Assembly: GCF_003063575.1 (NCBI RefSeq)
Contig: NZ_NESC01000006.1
Span: 62,001-126,000 of the forward strand
Direction of reading: 5' to 3'
Length of the DNA: 64,000 nt
Source: Limnohabitans sp. Jir72
GTDB taxonomy: Bacteria; Pseudomonadota; Gammaproteobacteria; Burkholderiales; Burkholderiaceae_C
Each line of letters starts with the position of its first letter. Position 1 is the stretch's first letter. A program made the position numbers and the translations under genes. Shown here in pieces: positions 8,315-16,621 of the stretch. Below the pieces are notes generated by a model, which made no database searches, was not told where the DNA came from, and was given only the letters and a program-made list of their open reading frames with translations.

Positions 8315-8349
8315 AGCGCATAAAATAATCTGAATAAATGGTATGCGCT
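8315..8349. promoter_or_regulatory. Candidate LysR operator / lysR promoter region
   Basis: An 8-bp inverted repeat, AGCGCATA (8315-8322) and TATGCGCT (8342-8349), with a 19-bp AT-rich spacer, lies directly before the lysR ATG. It contains TAAAAT (8321-8326) as a possible -10 element. LysR-type regulators usually bind dyads between divergent genes and repress themselves. This site would block lysR translation/transcription initiation and lies about 140 bp from iorA. Inference only. Confidence 0.35.
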
Positions 8350-8351
8350 GA

Positions 8352-9305
8352 ATGAATATCAAAGACTTGGACTTGAATCTGCTGCGGCTGTTTGACGCGG
8401 TATGGCGCACCCGCAGCGTGAGCCTGGCCGCGCAGCAACTGGGCATGTCGCAACCCGCTGCCAGCCAAGGCCTGGCCCGCTTGCGCAGCGTGCTGGGCGA
8501 TGCCTTGTTCGAGCGCAGCGGCGCGGGTGTGCGGCCCACGCCGCGTGCCGACCGGCTGGCGCAGGCGGTGCAGCTGGCTTTGGGCACCATCGAAGAAGCG
8601 CTCAATGTGTCCCAGGTGTTCGACCCCTTGCGCTCGGAGCGCGTGGTCCGGGTGCACCTGAGCGACATTGGCGAAGCCCGTTTTTTGCCCGATCTGGTGC
8701 TGGCCTTGCAACGCCTAGCGCCGGGCATGCGGCTTGAAGCCATGCCGCTGCCGCACGACAAAATTGGCCCGGCGCTGGACAACGGCCAGCTGGATTTGGC
8801 GATCGGGTTTTTGCCCGAAGTGACCGAGACCTTGCAGCAGCCTTTGCTCAGCGATCGTTATGTCTTGCTCATGCGCCAAGGCCACCCGGTGGCCCAGCGT
8901 TGGGCCAAGCTCAAGAGAGCCGGCAACCCGCAAGCGGACGAGGTCCATGCGCTGTTGGCCGAGCTGGAGTTCGCCGCGGTGCGCACCCATGCGGACACTT
9001 TGCGCATTCTGGATTTGATGCATTGGCAGCACCGCTTGCGCTTGACGGTGAGCCATTTCTTATCGCTGCCCGGCATCGTGCGCAGCAGCGATCTGGCCGT
9101 GTTAATGCCCCACAACTTTGCGCAAGGCTTTGCCGAGGCAGGCGCCTTGGCCCTGATCGAGCCCGATTTGCCCTTGCGCGACTTCACCGTGTCCATGCAT
9201 TGGAGCGCCCGCTTTGACAAAGACCCCTGCTTGCAGTGGCTGCGGGCCAATGTGTCCCGTTTGTTCAGTACCCACCAAAACACAGCCCCCACACCAGCGA
9301 GGTGA
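8352..9305 (+). CDS. LysR family transcriptional regulator
   Basis: A 317-residue LysR-type regulator. The N-terminal winged helix is clear (LRLFDAVWRTRSVSLAAQQL then SQPAASQGLARLR), followed by a substrate-sensing domain with two lobes. It is transcribed away from iorA, the usual arrangement for a LysR regulator and its target, so it probably controls the ior-TRAP run in response to an aromatic acid or its CoA ester. The family resembles the NodD/NahR-like LysR branch (LNLLRLFD start). The ligand is not predictable. The stop is 4 bp before the thioredoxin-like gene, which may be co-transcribed. Confidence 0.9.
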   Translation: MNIKDLDLNLLRLFDAVWRTRSVSLAAQQLGMSQPAASQGLARLRSVLGDALFERSGAGVRPTPRADRLAQAVQLALGTIEEALNVSQVFDPLRSERVVRVHLSDIGEARFLPDLVLALQRLAPGMRLEAMPLPHDKIGPALDNGQLDLAIGFLPEVTETLQQPLLSDRYVLLMRQGHPVAQRWAKLKRAGNPQADEVHALLAELEFAAVRTHADTLRILDLMHWQHRLRLTVSHFLSLPGIVRSSDLAVLMPHNFAQGFAEAGALALIEPDLPLRDFTVSMHWSARFDKDPCLQWLRANVSRLFSTHQNTAPTPAR

Positions 9306-9309
9306 ATTC

Positions 9310-9648
9310 ATGAGCACTTTCAAACCCTACTTGAGCGCCACCGAGGCGCCCAGTCTGAGCGAGGTGCAGGCGCTGCCTGGCCTTGTGCTGCTGGAGTTTG
9401 GCACCGAATGGTGCGGCCACTGCCGCGCTGCCCAGCCCCTGATCGCGCAGGCTATGGCCGCGCACATCCGCATGCCAATGCCGTGGCAGCACCTCAAAAT
9501 TGAAGACGGCCCGGGCCGAGCTTTGGGCCGCCACTACCGCGTCAAGCTTTGGCCCACGCTGGTGCTGCTGCGCGATGGGCAGGAGGTGGCGAGGCTGGTG
9601 CGCCCTGCAAGCGCGCAGGACATGGAAACCGCGATGTCCAAGGCCTGA
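9310..9648 (+). CDS. Thioredoxin-family protein (CGHC active site)
   Basis: A 112-residue single-domain thioredoxin-fold protein without signal peptide, so cytoplasmic. The active site is WCGHC at residues 34-38 where classical thioredoxin has WCGPC; CGHC is the disulfide-isomerase-like dipeptide and is expected to raise the redox potential. The cis-proline region is present as LWPTLVLL. The ATG at 9310 was chosen because the upstream in-frame extension overlaps the lysR end. The gene sits 4 bp after lysR and 3 bp before the AlkD-like gene, so the three may form one transcript. Its target is unknown. Confidence 0.85.
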   Translation: MSTFKPYLSATEAPSLSEVQALPGLVLLEFGTEWCGHCRAAQPLIAQAMAAHIRMPMPWQHLKIEDGPGRALGRHYRVKLWPTLVLLRDGQEVARLVRPASAQDMETAMSKA

Positions 9649-9651
9649 GTC

Positions 9652-10353
9652 ATGCGCCAGCGTTTTGTTGCCATGTGCTTGCCGCCCATCGAAGCGGCCC
9701 TGCGTGCGCTGGCCGACGCGCAGCAGGCCGTGCCCATGAAGGCCTACATGTTGGGGCAGTTCGAGTTTCTGGGCATCCGCGCAGGCCCACGGCGCGATGC
9801 ACTGAAACAAGCGCTCCAGGCTTTGCCCAAGTCCACCGGCACGGCCGATGAATGGCTGGCGCTGGCGCAAGCGCTGTGGCAACTGCCCGAGCGCGAGTTC
9901 CGTTACGCCGCCATCGACCTGCTGGCCAAGCACCACAAGCGGCTGGATGTGGGCGACTTGCCGCGCATCTTGCAATTGGTGCAGACCGACCCGTGGTGGG
10001 ATACGGTCGATGGTCTGGCCGGGGTGGTGGGCGACGTGGTATTGCTGGCCAAAGCCAGCCAGCCCGATGTGCAGCAACACATGGACGCTTGTTTGATTCA
10101 CCCCCACCTGTGGGTGCGCCGCGTGGCCATGCTGCACCAGCTGGGCTGGCGTGCCCAGACCGATCAGGCGCGGTTGTTCCGCTACGCGCTGACGCTGGCC
10201 CCCGAGACAGACTTTTTCATTCGCAAAGCCATTGGGTGGGCCCTGCGGGACCATGCGCGCACCGAGCCCGATGCCGTGCGGGGTTTTTTGGCTCGGCATG
10301 CCGAGCAGCTGTCAGGTTTGACCCGTCGTGAGGCGGGTAAGCATTTGGGCTGA
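9652..10353 (+). CDS. DNA alkylation repair protein (AlkD-like HEAT-repeat protein)
   Basis: A 233-residue all-helical protein of the AlkC/AlkD superfamily. AlkD enzymes are HEAT-repeat DNA glycosylases that remove positively charged alkylated bases without flipping them. The conserved stretch with W, D and W in DPWWDTVDGLA, preceded by ELPEREFRYAAIDLL-like helices, matches the AlkD nucleic-acid-facing surface (Trp/Asp/Trp). The end is a typical AlkD C-terminus with the LTRREAGKHL helix. It begins 3 bp after the thioredoxin-like gene and converges with the small gene downstream. Confidence 0.85.
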   Translation: MRQRFVAMCLPPIEAALRALADAQQAVPMKAYMLGQFEFLGIRAGPRRDALKQALQALPKSTGTADEWLALAQALWQLPEREFRYAAIDLLAKHHKRLDVGDLPRILQLVQTDPWWDTVDGLAGVVGDVVLLAKASQPDVQQHMDACLIHPHLWVRRVAMLHQLGWRAQTDQARLFRYALTLAPETDFFIRKAIGWALRDHARTEPDAVRGFLARHAEQLSGLTRREAGKHLG

Positions 10354-10367
10354 TGGCTTCCAGGCAA

Positions 10368-10607
10368 TCAACTGGCCAGCAAAGCGCCCGCGTCTTCGTA
10401 CCAGAACATCAGCGCGGCGTCGTAGCCCTCCCACACGCAGCCGTTGCAGCCCCGCCCGCAGCACGAGGTGGGCTCTGGCGGCGGCTCGCGGAAGTCGTGT
10501 CCTGCCGCTTGCAAGCGCTCTTGAAATTGCGCAATGCCCCGGCGCACGGCTTCGCGCTGGGACTGGTTGGGGTCGATGATGGGGTGTTCGTTGCCGCTCA
10601 TGTTCAA
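10368..10607 (-). CDS. Oxidoreductase-like domain small protein (cysteine motif)
   Basis: A 79-residue protein with the motif PPPEPTSCCGRGCNGCVW (residues 42-59), the signature of the oxidoreductase-like N-terminal family (OXLD1 / PF09791 type). C49, C50, C54 and C57 could bind a metal or act as redox thiols. The function is not established. A second ATG at residue 3 is equally possible. It lies 1 bp downstream of the PIN toxin gene on the same strand and probably shares its transcript, although the two are not functionally linked by anything visible. Confidence 0.75.
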   Translation of the reverse strand: MNMSGNEHPIIDPNQSQREAVRRGIAQFQERLQAAGHDFREPPPEPTSCCGRGCNGCVWEGYDAALMFWYEDAGALLAS

Positions 10608-10608
10608 G

Positions 10609-11022
10609 TCAATCCAGCCATGGGTTGATCAAGGCCACACCGGTGGCTTCGAAGTCCGCCAAGTTGCGGGTCACCACCGTGAATTTGTGCTCCAGCGCCG
10701 TAGCGGCAATCATGGCGTCCCGCTCTGAGCGGGGGTTGGGAATGTGCAGCGATGCGCACACGGCGGCGGTGTTCTCTGCAAAGGGCAGCACGCGCCCAGC
10801 AAACGCGGCACGCACGCCTGTTAGCCAGTTGCGTAGCGCATGGCCTTGCGGTGGTGTTCGGCGCTCAAGGGCTTGGATGCCCAACTCCAGTTCCAAGATG
10901 GTGATGGCCGATAAGAACAACAGATGACTGGGCTGGCCTGCTGCCCACTGCCGAACCGTCGCCGACGACTGGGGCTTGCCCTGACGCAATTCGGATATGA
11001 CGTGGGTGTCCAGAATGAACAT
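10609..11022 (-). CDS. PIN-domain toxin (VapC/FitB-like)
   Basis: A 137-residue PIN-domain ribonuclease of the type II toxin class. The N-terminus MFILDTHVISELR supplies the first catalytic aspartate, and SERDAMIAATAL plus TRNLADF supply the later acidic residues of the four-acid metal site. The closest overall pattern is FitB (VISELR start, WA-x-x-Q-P region). A longer in-frame start would overlap the antitoxin coding end; ATG 11022 is 7 bp after the antitoxin stop. The protein should cleave RNA when not held by its Phd-type partner. Confidence 0.85.
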   Translation of the reverse strand: MFILDTHVISELRQGKPQSSATVRQWAAGQPSHLLFLSAITILELELGIQALERRTPPQGHALRNWLTGVRAAFAGRVLPFAENTAAVCASLHIPNPRSERDAMIAATALEHKFTVVTRNLADFEATGVALINPWLD

Positions 11023-11029
11023 GGATCGC

Positions 11030-11290
11030 TCAATCCAAAGATGCGGGTTGGATCTGGATGTGAAGGCGCGGCGGCTCGAAATCAATGCCTTCACCCCCGG
11101 GAATGCCCTCCATCAATGCCAGCAAAGACGGCGTTTGCTGACCCGTCAAGCGGTGGTAATCATCGATGTTGATCAGGGCAAAAGCGGGTCGGCCACGGTC
11201 GGTGATGAACACCGGACCGTCCACCGCCGCACGCTTGGCGGCCGACACGTCGCGCGTGAAGTCTCGGCTGGAAAAGGTGTGAATGGCCAT
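11030..11290 (-). CDS. Phd/YefM-type antitoxin
   Basis: An 86-residue partner of the PIN toxin. The N-terminal half has the Phd fold pattern (FSSRDFTRDVSAAKRAA, then GPVFITDRGRPAFALINIDDY), which binds operator DNA. The acidic and hydrophobic tail should wrap the toxin. The antitoxin precedes the toxin, as expected. ATG 11290 was taken; a TTG five codons upstream is possible. The AT-rich stretch just upstream (11291-11350) probably holds the autoregulated promoter. Confidence 0.82.
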   Translation of the reverse strand: MAIHTFSSRDFTRDVSAAKRAAVDGPVFITDRGRPAFALINIDDYHRLTGQQTPSLLALMEGIPGGEGIDFEPPRLHIQIQPASLD

Positions 11291-11354
11291 GTCGAACGAT
11301 TTCAAAAAATGAATGTTTGTATGTTACGACAAAAATGTCGCGAGTGACATGTCT

Positions 11355-12701
11355 TTAGGATGAGGTTGGGGTGTGACGGGTCACAGGCTGCCCCTGCACC
11401 ACCGTGTGCGCAATCAGCCGCTCGTCGCCCAACACAATCATGGCAAACAGCCATTCGGCCAGGGTCTCGGTTTGTGCGGTGCGCCGCGCCAGCAGCGGCG
11501 TGGCTTGGGGGTTGATCACCACAAAGTCGGCTTCGCAGCCGGGCAGCAGGTTGCCGACTTTTCCGTTCAAATCCAGCGCTGCAGCAGCGCCTGCTGTGTG
11601 TTGCCACCACAGCTGTTCGGGTGAGAGGCTGATGCCCGCACGCCCCACACTTTGCCGCGCAACGGTATAGGCCGCGTGCATGGTGTGAAAAGGGCTGAAG
11701 CTGGTGCCGCCGCCCACATCGCTGGCCAGGCCATAGCGCAGACCGGCTGCGTCTGACGCGGTGTAATCGAAGAACCCACTGCCCAAAAACAGGTTGCTGG
11801 TGGGGCTGACGGCGGCCGTCGCGCCCACCTCGGCCATGCGTCGGCGGTCAGTTTCATCAAGGTAGATGCAATGCGCATACACCGAGCGCTGACGCAGCAG
11901 GCCGGCGCGGTCGTACACGTCCAGATAGCTGCGCGCTTCGGGGAACAGTTCTTGCACCCAGCGGATTTCATCGACGTTTTCCGCCACATGCGATTGAATC
12001 CACACATCGGGGAACTGCTGAGCGATCTCACCCGCGCCGTGCAGTTGAGCCTGTGTGCTGGTGGGTGCAAAACGCGGTGTGATGGCGTAGCCCAGGCGGT
12101 CCACGCCATGCCAGCGGCGGATCAACTCTTCGGTCTGGCGCAGGCTCAAAGCCGTGTCGGTGTCGCGCAGGCCGTCGGGGCTGTGGCGGTCTTGCAGCAC
12201 CTTGCCGGTGATCATGCGCAGGCGGCGCTTTTGCGCCTCAGCCATGAACACATCGACCGATTCGGGGTGGGCCGTGGCAAAACACAGTGCGGTGGTCACG
12301 CCGTGGCGCATCAGCTCGTCCATGAAAAACGCGGTCACTTCATGGGCGTAGGCCGGGTCGGCAAACTGCTTTTCGTGCGGGAAGGTGTAGTGCTCCAGCC
12401 ACGGCAGCAGACCGTCGGCGGGCGAGCCGATCACGTCGGTTTGCGGGTAGTGGATGTGCAAGTCGACAAAGCCGGGCGCGATGCACAGGCCGGGCCAGTG
12501 GGTGGTGGGCAGGTCGGGAAATTGCAGGGCGAGATCGCGGTAAGAACCGATGGCCTGGATGCGCACGATGCCGTCGGCTTCGCGGGCGGTCACCAGCAGG
12601 CCGTCTTGTTCGTGGCTGGCCTGTGCTTGGGCAGGATCGGCAAACCACAGCAGGCTGGCGCGCCAGCCTTGGGGCTCGGTCAGTTGGGGGGTGTGGCGCA
12701 T
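11355..12701 (-). CDS. guaD: Guanine deaminase
   Basis: A 448-residue amidohydrolase that deaminates guanine to xanthine. Metal ligands and signature are visible: GFVDLHIHYPQTDVIG (HxH and the guanine-deaminase PQTD motif), QSHVAEN, the following YAHCIYLD, and the SDVGGGTSFS aspartate loop. Length is normal for bacterial GuaD. It is divergent from the BMP ABC importer, separated by a REP-like palindrome. With adenine deaminase and the nucleoside-type importer nearby, it fits purine scavenging. It ends about 65 bp before the toxin-antitoxin pair. Confidence 0.95.
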   Translation of the reverse strand: MRHTPQLTEPQGWRASLLWFADPAQAQASHEQDGLLVTAREADGIVRIQAIGSYRDLALQFPDLPTTHWPGLCIAPGFVDLHIHYPQTDVIGSPADGLLPWLEHYTFPHEKQFADPAYAHEVTAFFMDELMRHGVTTALCFATAHPESVDVFMAEAQKRRLRMITGKVLQDRHSPDGLRDTDTALSLRQTEELIRRWHGVDRLGYAITPRFAPTSTQAQLHGAGEIAQQFPDVWIQSHVAENVDEIRWVQELFPEARSYLDVYDRAGLLRQRSVYAHCIYLDETDRRRMAEVGATAAVSPTSNLFLGSGFFDYTASDAAGLRYGLASDVGGGTSFSPFHTMHAAYTVARQSVGRAGISLSPEQLWWQHTAGAAAALDLNGKVGNLLPGCEADFVVINPQATPLLARRTAQTETLAEWLFAMIVLGDERLIAHTVVQGQPVTRHTPTSS

Positions 12702-12869
12702 GGGTCAGGCGGGGATAAATACGGGTAAGAGGGCGCTGTCTGCAGTGGTACATTGTGCGGCAATCTCTTCGCTTGCAAGGCTTGCGCCAACGTTTTAGGC
12801 ACGGACTTTGCAGGTGACTCATTGATCCGGCCCCTTGAAGTCTTGAGTAACAGGCAAGGGATAGATTTT

Positions 12870-12946
12870 TGTAGGAGCCCACCCCTGTGGGCGATGGGCG
12901 TGCTGCACGCCCTGCAAGCCATCGCCCACAGGGGTGTGCTCCCACA
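12870..12946. repeat. REP-like palindrome, copy 2
   Basis: Arms 12870-12897 and 12919-12946 match as reverse complements at 26 of 28 positions and begin TGTAGGAGCCCACCC, the same family as the element at 8212-8288. It lies in the 334-bp space between guanine deaminase and the ABC importer, which otherwise shows no gene. The promoters of both divergent genes should lie on either side of it. Confidence 0.8.
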
Positions 12947-13035
12947 GCAACAACAATAAGCGCATGGCTGACAATCAAGGGCACTTCAAACTTCATGGGG
13001 CTGGATCAAAATTCAGATCCTCTTTTGCACCCGAC

Positions 13036-14577
13036 ATGACCACACCCCTTTTGTCTTTGCAAGGCATCACCAAGCGCTATCCCGGCGTGGTGGCCAACCA
13101 GGACGTGTCGCTGACCGTGATGCCCGGCCAGGCCCATGCCGTGCTGGGCGAAAACGGCGCGGGTAAATCCACCCTGATGAAGATCATTTACGGCGCGGTC
13201 AAACCCGACGAGGGCCAGGTGGTGTTCAACGGCCAGCCGGTGCAGATCCGCAACCCACAGGAAGCCCGCAAGCTGGGCATCAGCATGGTGTTTCAGCACT
13301 TCAGCCTGTTTGACACGCTCACCGTGGCCGAAAACGTCTGGCTGGGTCTGGACAAGTCCCTGAGTTTGGCCGAGGTGACCGAGCGCATCGTGGCCAAGGC
13401 CAGCGAATACGGCCTGGACCTGGAGCCCAATCGCCCGGTGCACACCCTGAGCGTGGGCGAGATGCAGCGGGTGGAGATCATCCGCGCCTTGCTGACCGAG
13501 CCCAAGCTCTTGATCTTGGACGAGCCCACTTCGGTGCTGACGCCGCAGGCGGTTGAAAAGTTGTTTGTGGTGCTGCACAAGCTGGTCAGCCAAGGCGTCA
13601 GCATTTTGTACATCTCGCACAAGTTGCACGAGATCCGCGCCCTGTGCAGCGCCTGCACGGTGCTGCGCGGCGGCAAAGTGACCGGCGTGTGCGATCCGCG
13701 CCAGGAGACCAACGCCAGCCTGAGCCGCCTGATGATCGGGGCCGAGCCGCCTGCGCTGGCCCCCACACCCCGCACGCCGGGTGATGTGGTGCTGTCGGTC
13801 AAAGGCCTGCAGCTGAACAAACAAGACCCGTTTGGTGTGGACCTGCAGGGCATCGACCTGCAAGTGCGCAGCGGCGAGGTGGTGGGCTTGGCAGGGGTCT
13901 CGGGCAATGGCCAGCGCGAGCTGATGTGGGCCTTGTCGGGCGAAGACACCCGTTCGCCAGCGGCCGCCATCACGGTGGCGGGGCAGGGCGTGGGCCATTG
14001 GGCCCCGCGTGCGCGGCGCAGTTTGGGTTTGCACTTTGTGCCCGAAGAGCGGCTGGGCCGGGGTGCTGTGCCGTCGATGAGTCTGGCGCACAACCTGCTG
14101 CTGACCCGCAGCGAGGCGCTGGGCGCGGGCGGCTGGATCCGCATGGGGGCGCTGGCCGATCAGGCGCGCAGCATCATCGAGCGTTTCAAGGTCAAGGCCT
14201 CGGGGCCGGATTCGCCAGCGCGTTCGCTGTCGGGCGGCAATTTGCAAAAGTTCATTGTGGGGCGCGAGATCAGCGCAGCGCCCAAGCTGCTGATCGTCTC
14301 GCAACCCACCTGGGGTGTGGACGTGGGCGCAGCGGCGCAGATCCGCGCCGAAATTCTGGCGCTGCGCGACGCGGGTTGTGCGGTGCTGGTGGTGAGTGAG
14401 GAGCTGGAAGAATTGTTTGAAATTTCTGACCGATTGCATGTGATCGCCAAGGGCCGTCTGTCGCCCTCGCTGCCCCGGGCCGAGGCCACGGTCGAGCGCA
14501 TTGGCGAATGGATGAGCGGGCTGTGGCCCCAAAGCCAGCCCGAGATGGCCCAAGGAGTGCAACATGCTCAAGCTTGA
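13036..14577 (+). CDS. BMP-type ABC importer, double ATP-binding protein
   Basis: A 513-residue ATPase with two nucleotide-binding domains, as in sugar and nucleoside importers (MglA/RbsA, NupA/YufO). The first domain has GENGAGKST, LSVGEMQRVEI and LLILDEPTSVL. The second is degenerate in Walker A (GVSGNGQREL) and has LSGGNLQKF and LLIVSQPTWGVDVG, so one ATP site is probably weak, a known feature of this subfamily. It overlaps the first permease by 14 bp. ATG 13036 was chosen over upstream in-frame starts that run through the REP region. The predicted substrate is purine nucleosides or bases, from the BMP receptor and the deaminase neighbours. Confidence 0.92.
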   Translation: MTTPLLSLQGITKRYPGVVANQDVSLTVMPGQAHAVLGENGAGKSTLMKIIYGAVKPDEGQVVFNGQPVQIRNPQEARKLGISMVFQHFSLFDTLTVAENVWLGLDKSLSLAEVTERIVAKASEYGLDLEPNRPVHTLSVGEMQRVEIIRALLTEPKLLILDEPTSVLTPQAVEKLFVVLHKLVSQGVSILYISHKLHEIRALCSACTVLRGGKVTGVCDPRQETNASLSRLMIGAEPPALAPTPRTPGDVVLSVKGLQLNKQDPFGVDLQGIDLQVRSGEVVGLAGVSGNGQRELMWALSGEDTRSPAAAITVAGQGVGHWAPRARRSLGLHFVPEERLGRGAVPSMSLAHNLLLTRSEALGAGGWIRMGALADQARSIIERFKVKASGPDSPARSLSGGNLQKFIVGREISAAPKLLIVSQPTWGVDVGAAAQIRAEILALRDAGCAVLVVSEELEELFEISDRLHVIAKGRLSPSLPRAEATVERIGEWMSGLWPQSQPEMAQGVQHAQA

Positions 14578-15649
14578 AGCGCGCCCGCAGGCTTCGCGCC
14601 TGTGGACTTATGCCTCTCCCTTGCTGGCGCTGGTGCTCACGGTGGTGCTGGGCGTGCTGCTGTTCATCGCGCTGGGCAAAGACCCGGTGCGCGCCCTGCA
14701 AATGTTCTTCTGGGAGCCGATCAAGTCGGGCTACGCCTTGGGCGAGCTGATGGTCAAGGCCACGCCACTGCTCTTGATCGCCTTGGGGCTGGCGGTGTGC
14801 TTTCGCTCGAATGTGTGGAACATCGGGGCCGAAGGTCAGTTCGTCATCGGTGCGGTGTGCGCCAGCGGCATGGCGCTGCTGGCGGGCAAGGACACCGGCC
14901 GCTGGATCGTGCTGGCGGTTTTGTTGGCGGGCGTGCTGGGCGGCATGCTGTGGGCGGGCCTGACGGCATTGCTGCGCGACCGCTTCAACGCCAGCGAAAT
15001 TTTGGTGAGTCTGATGCTGGTCTATGTGGCCGACATGGTGCTCAGCTACTTTGTGTATGGCCCCTGGAAAGACCCGGCGGGCTACAACTTCCCGCAGACC
15101 AAGACCTTTGAAGCCGTGACGCAGATCCCGCGCTTGATAACCGGTTCACGCGTGAGCGTGGGCCTGTTGATCGCGCTGGCGGCGGCTGCGGGGCTGTGGG
15201 TGTTTCTGTTCCGCACCCGGGCAGGCTTTGCCCAACAGGTGGGCGGCTTGGCGCCTGACGCGGCACGTTATGCGGGCTTTTCTTCGCGCAAGGCGTTGTG
15301 GGTGGCTTTGCTCACTTCGGGCGGCGCAGCCGGTTTGGCGGGCGCTTTGGAAGTGGCCGGGCCGATTGGCCAGCTCACGCCTTATGTGCCTGCGGGCTAT
15401 GGTTTTGCCGCCATCATCGTGGCCTTTGTCGGGCGCTTGCACCCGGCGGGCATGGTGTTGTCGGCGGTGCTGATGAGCATGTTCTACATCGGCGGGGAGT
15501 TGGCGCAATCGCGCTTGGGCTTGCCCAAGTCGATCACGGGCGTTTTTCAGGGCCTGTTGCTGTTTTGTTTGTTGGCGTGTGACACGCTGGTCGCCTACCG
15601 ATTGCGCTGGGTGGCTGCCCAGTCTGCGGTGGCAGGAGGGAAAGTCTGA
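14564..15649 (+). CDS. BMP-type ABC importer, permease 1
   Basis: A 361-residue inner-membrane permease of the BPD_transp_2 family, about 8-10 helices, first of a heterodimeric pair. Characteristic cytoplasmic and membrane motifs are FRSNVWNIGAEGQFVIG and FNASEILVSLMLVYVA. It resembles YufP/NupB-type nucleoside permeases. Its start lies inside the ATPase gene and its stop overlaps the ATG of permease 2 (TGATG), so translation is coupled through the three genes. Confidence 0.92.
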   Translation: MLKLEARPQASRLWTYASPLLALVLTVVLGVLLFIALGKDPVRALQMFFWEPIKSGYALGELMVKATPLLLIALGLAVCFRSNVWNIGAEGQFVIGAVCASGMALLAGKDTGRWIVLAVLLAGVLGGMLWAGLTALLRDRFNASEILVSLMLVYVADMVLSYFVYGPWKDPAGYNFPQTKTFEAVTQIPRLITGSRVSVGLLIALAAAAGLWVFLFRTRAGFAQQVGGLAPDAARYAGFSSRKALWVALLTSGGAAGLAGALEVAGPIGQLTPYVPAGYGFAAIIVAFVGRLHPAGMVLSAVLMSMFYIGGELAQSRLGLPKSITGVFQGLLLFCLLACDTLVAYRLRWVAAQSAVAGGKV

Positions 15650-16569
15650 TGGAAGCCTATGCATTGCTGGTGGCTGCCACGCTGAACGCGGGTACCGTGC
15701 TGGCGCTGGCCGCCTTGGGTTTGCTCATCAATGAAAAAGCCGGGGTGCTCAACCTCGGTGCCGAGGGCATGATGCTGTGCGCCGCGATTGCCGGTTTTGC
15801 CGCCGTGGTCCACACCGGCAACGACTGGATCGGTTTTGCGGCGGGCATGGGGGCGGGGGCAGTGCTGGCCGCCATCTTTGGGGTGCTGGTCATTTGGCTG
15901 GGCACCAACCAATACGCCACCGGACTGGCGCTGAGCCTGTTTGGCGCGGGTTTTTCGGCCTTTGCGGGCATCGCCTATGTGCAAGAGAAAGTGCCCGAGC
16001 GTGCTTCGTATGCCATTCCTTATTTGGCCGACATTCCGCTGGTGGGGCCTGCGCTGTTTCGTCAACATCCGCTGGTGTACGTGACCATTGCACTGGTTTT
16101 GGGCCTGATCTGGTTTTTGTACAAGAGTCGCACCGGTTTGGTGCTGCGCTCAGTGGGCGAATCGCCTGAATCGGCGCATGCGCTGGGTTACCCGGTGCGC
16201 CGCATCCGCCTGATGGCGGTGGTGGCGGGCGGTGCGCTGTGCGGTTTGTCGGGGGCTTACATCTCGGTGGTCTACACCCCGCTGTGGGTCGAGGGCATGG
16301 TGGCCGGCAAGGGCTGGATCGCGCTGGCCCTGACCACCTTCGCCACTTGGCGCCCGGCACGGGTCTTGCTGGGTGCTTACCTGTTCGGTGGCGTGACCAT
16401 GCTGCAGTTCCATTTGCAAGGTGCCGGGGTGGATGTGCCCAGCCAGTTGCTCACGGCGCTGCCTTATGTGTCCACCATCGTGGTGCTGGCGCTGATTTCA
16501 CGCAACCCCGCCTGGATCCGGATCAACATGCCCGCTTCCCTTGGGAAAGCGTTTCATCCGGGTTCATAA
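15649..16569 (+). CDS. BMP-type ABC importer, permease 2
   Basis: A 306-residue second permease (YufQ/NupC-like). The N-terminal region has the hallmark INEKAGVLNLGAEGMML segment and LGTNQYATGLALSLFGAGFSA. The later VGESPESAHALGYPVRRIR loop is the likely coupling helix contacting the ATPase. One-base overlap with permease 1. It is followed 52 bp later by the lipoprotein receptor gene, which has its own strong ribosome site. Confidence 0.92.
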   Translation: MEAYALLVAATLNAGTVLALAALGLLINEKAGVLNLGAEGMMLCAAIAGFAAVVHTGNDWIGFAAGMGAGAVLAAIFGVLVIWLGTNQYATGLALSLFGAGFSAFAGIAYVQEKVPERASYAIPYLADIPLVGPALFRQHPLVYVTIALVLGLIWFLYKSRTGLVLRSVGESPESAHALGYPVRRIRLMAVVAGGALCGLSGAYISVVYTPLWVEGMVAGKGWIALALTTFATWRPARVLLGAYLFGGVTMLQFHLQGAGVDVPSQLLTALPYVSTIVVLALISRNPAWIRINMPASLGKAFHPGS

Positions 16570-16621
16570 TTGTTTTTTCTCAACCCCCTGTAACCCTGTT
16601 CAACAACAAAAAGGAACTGAC

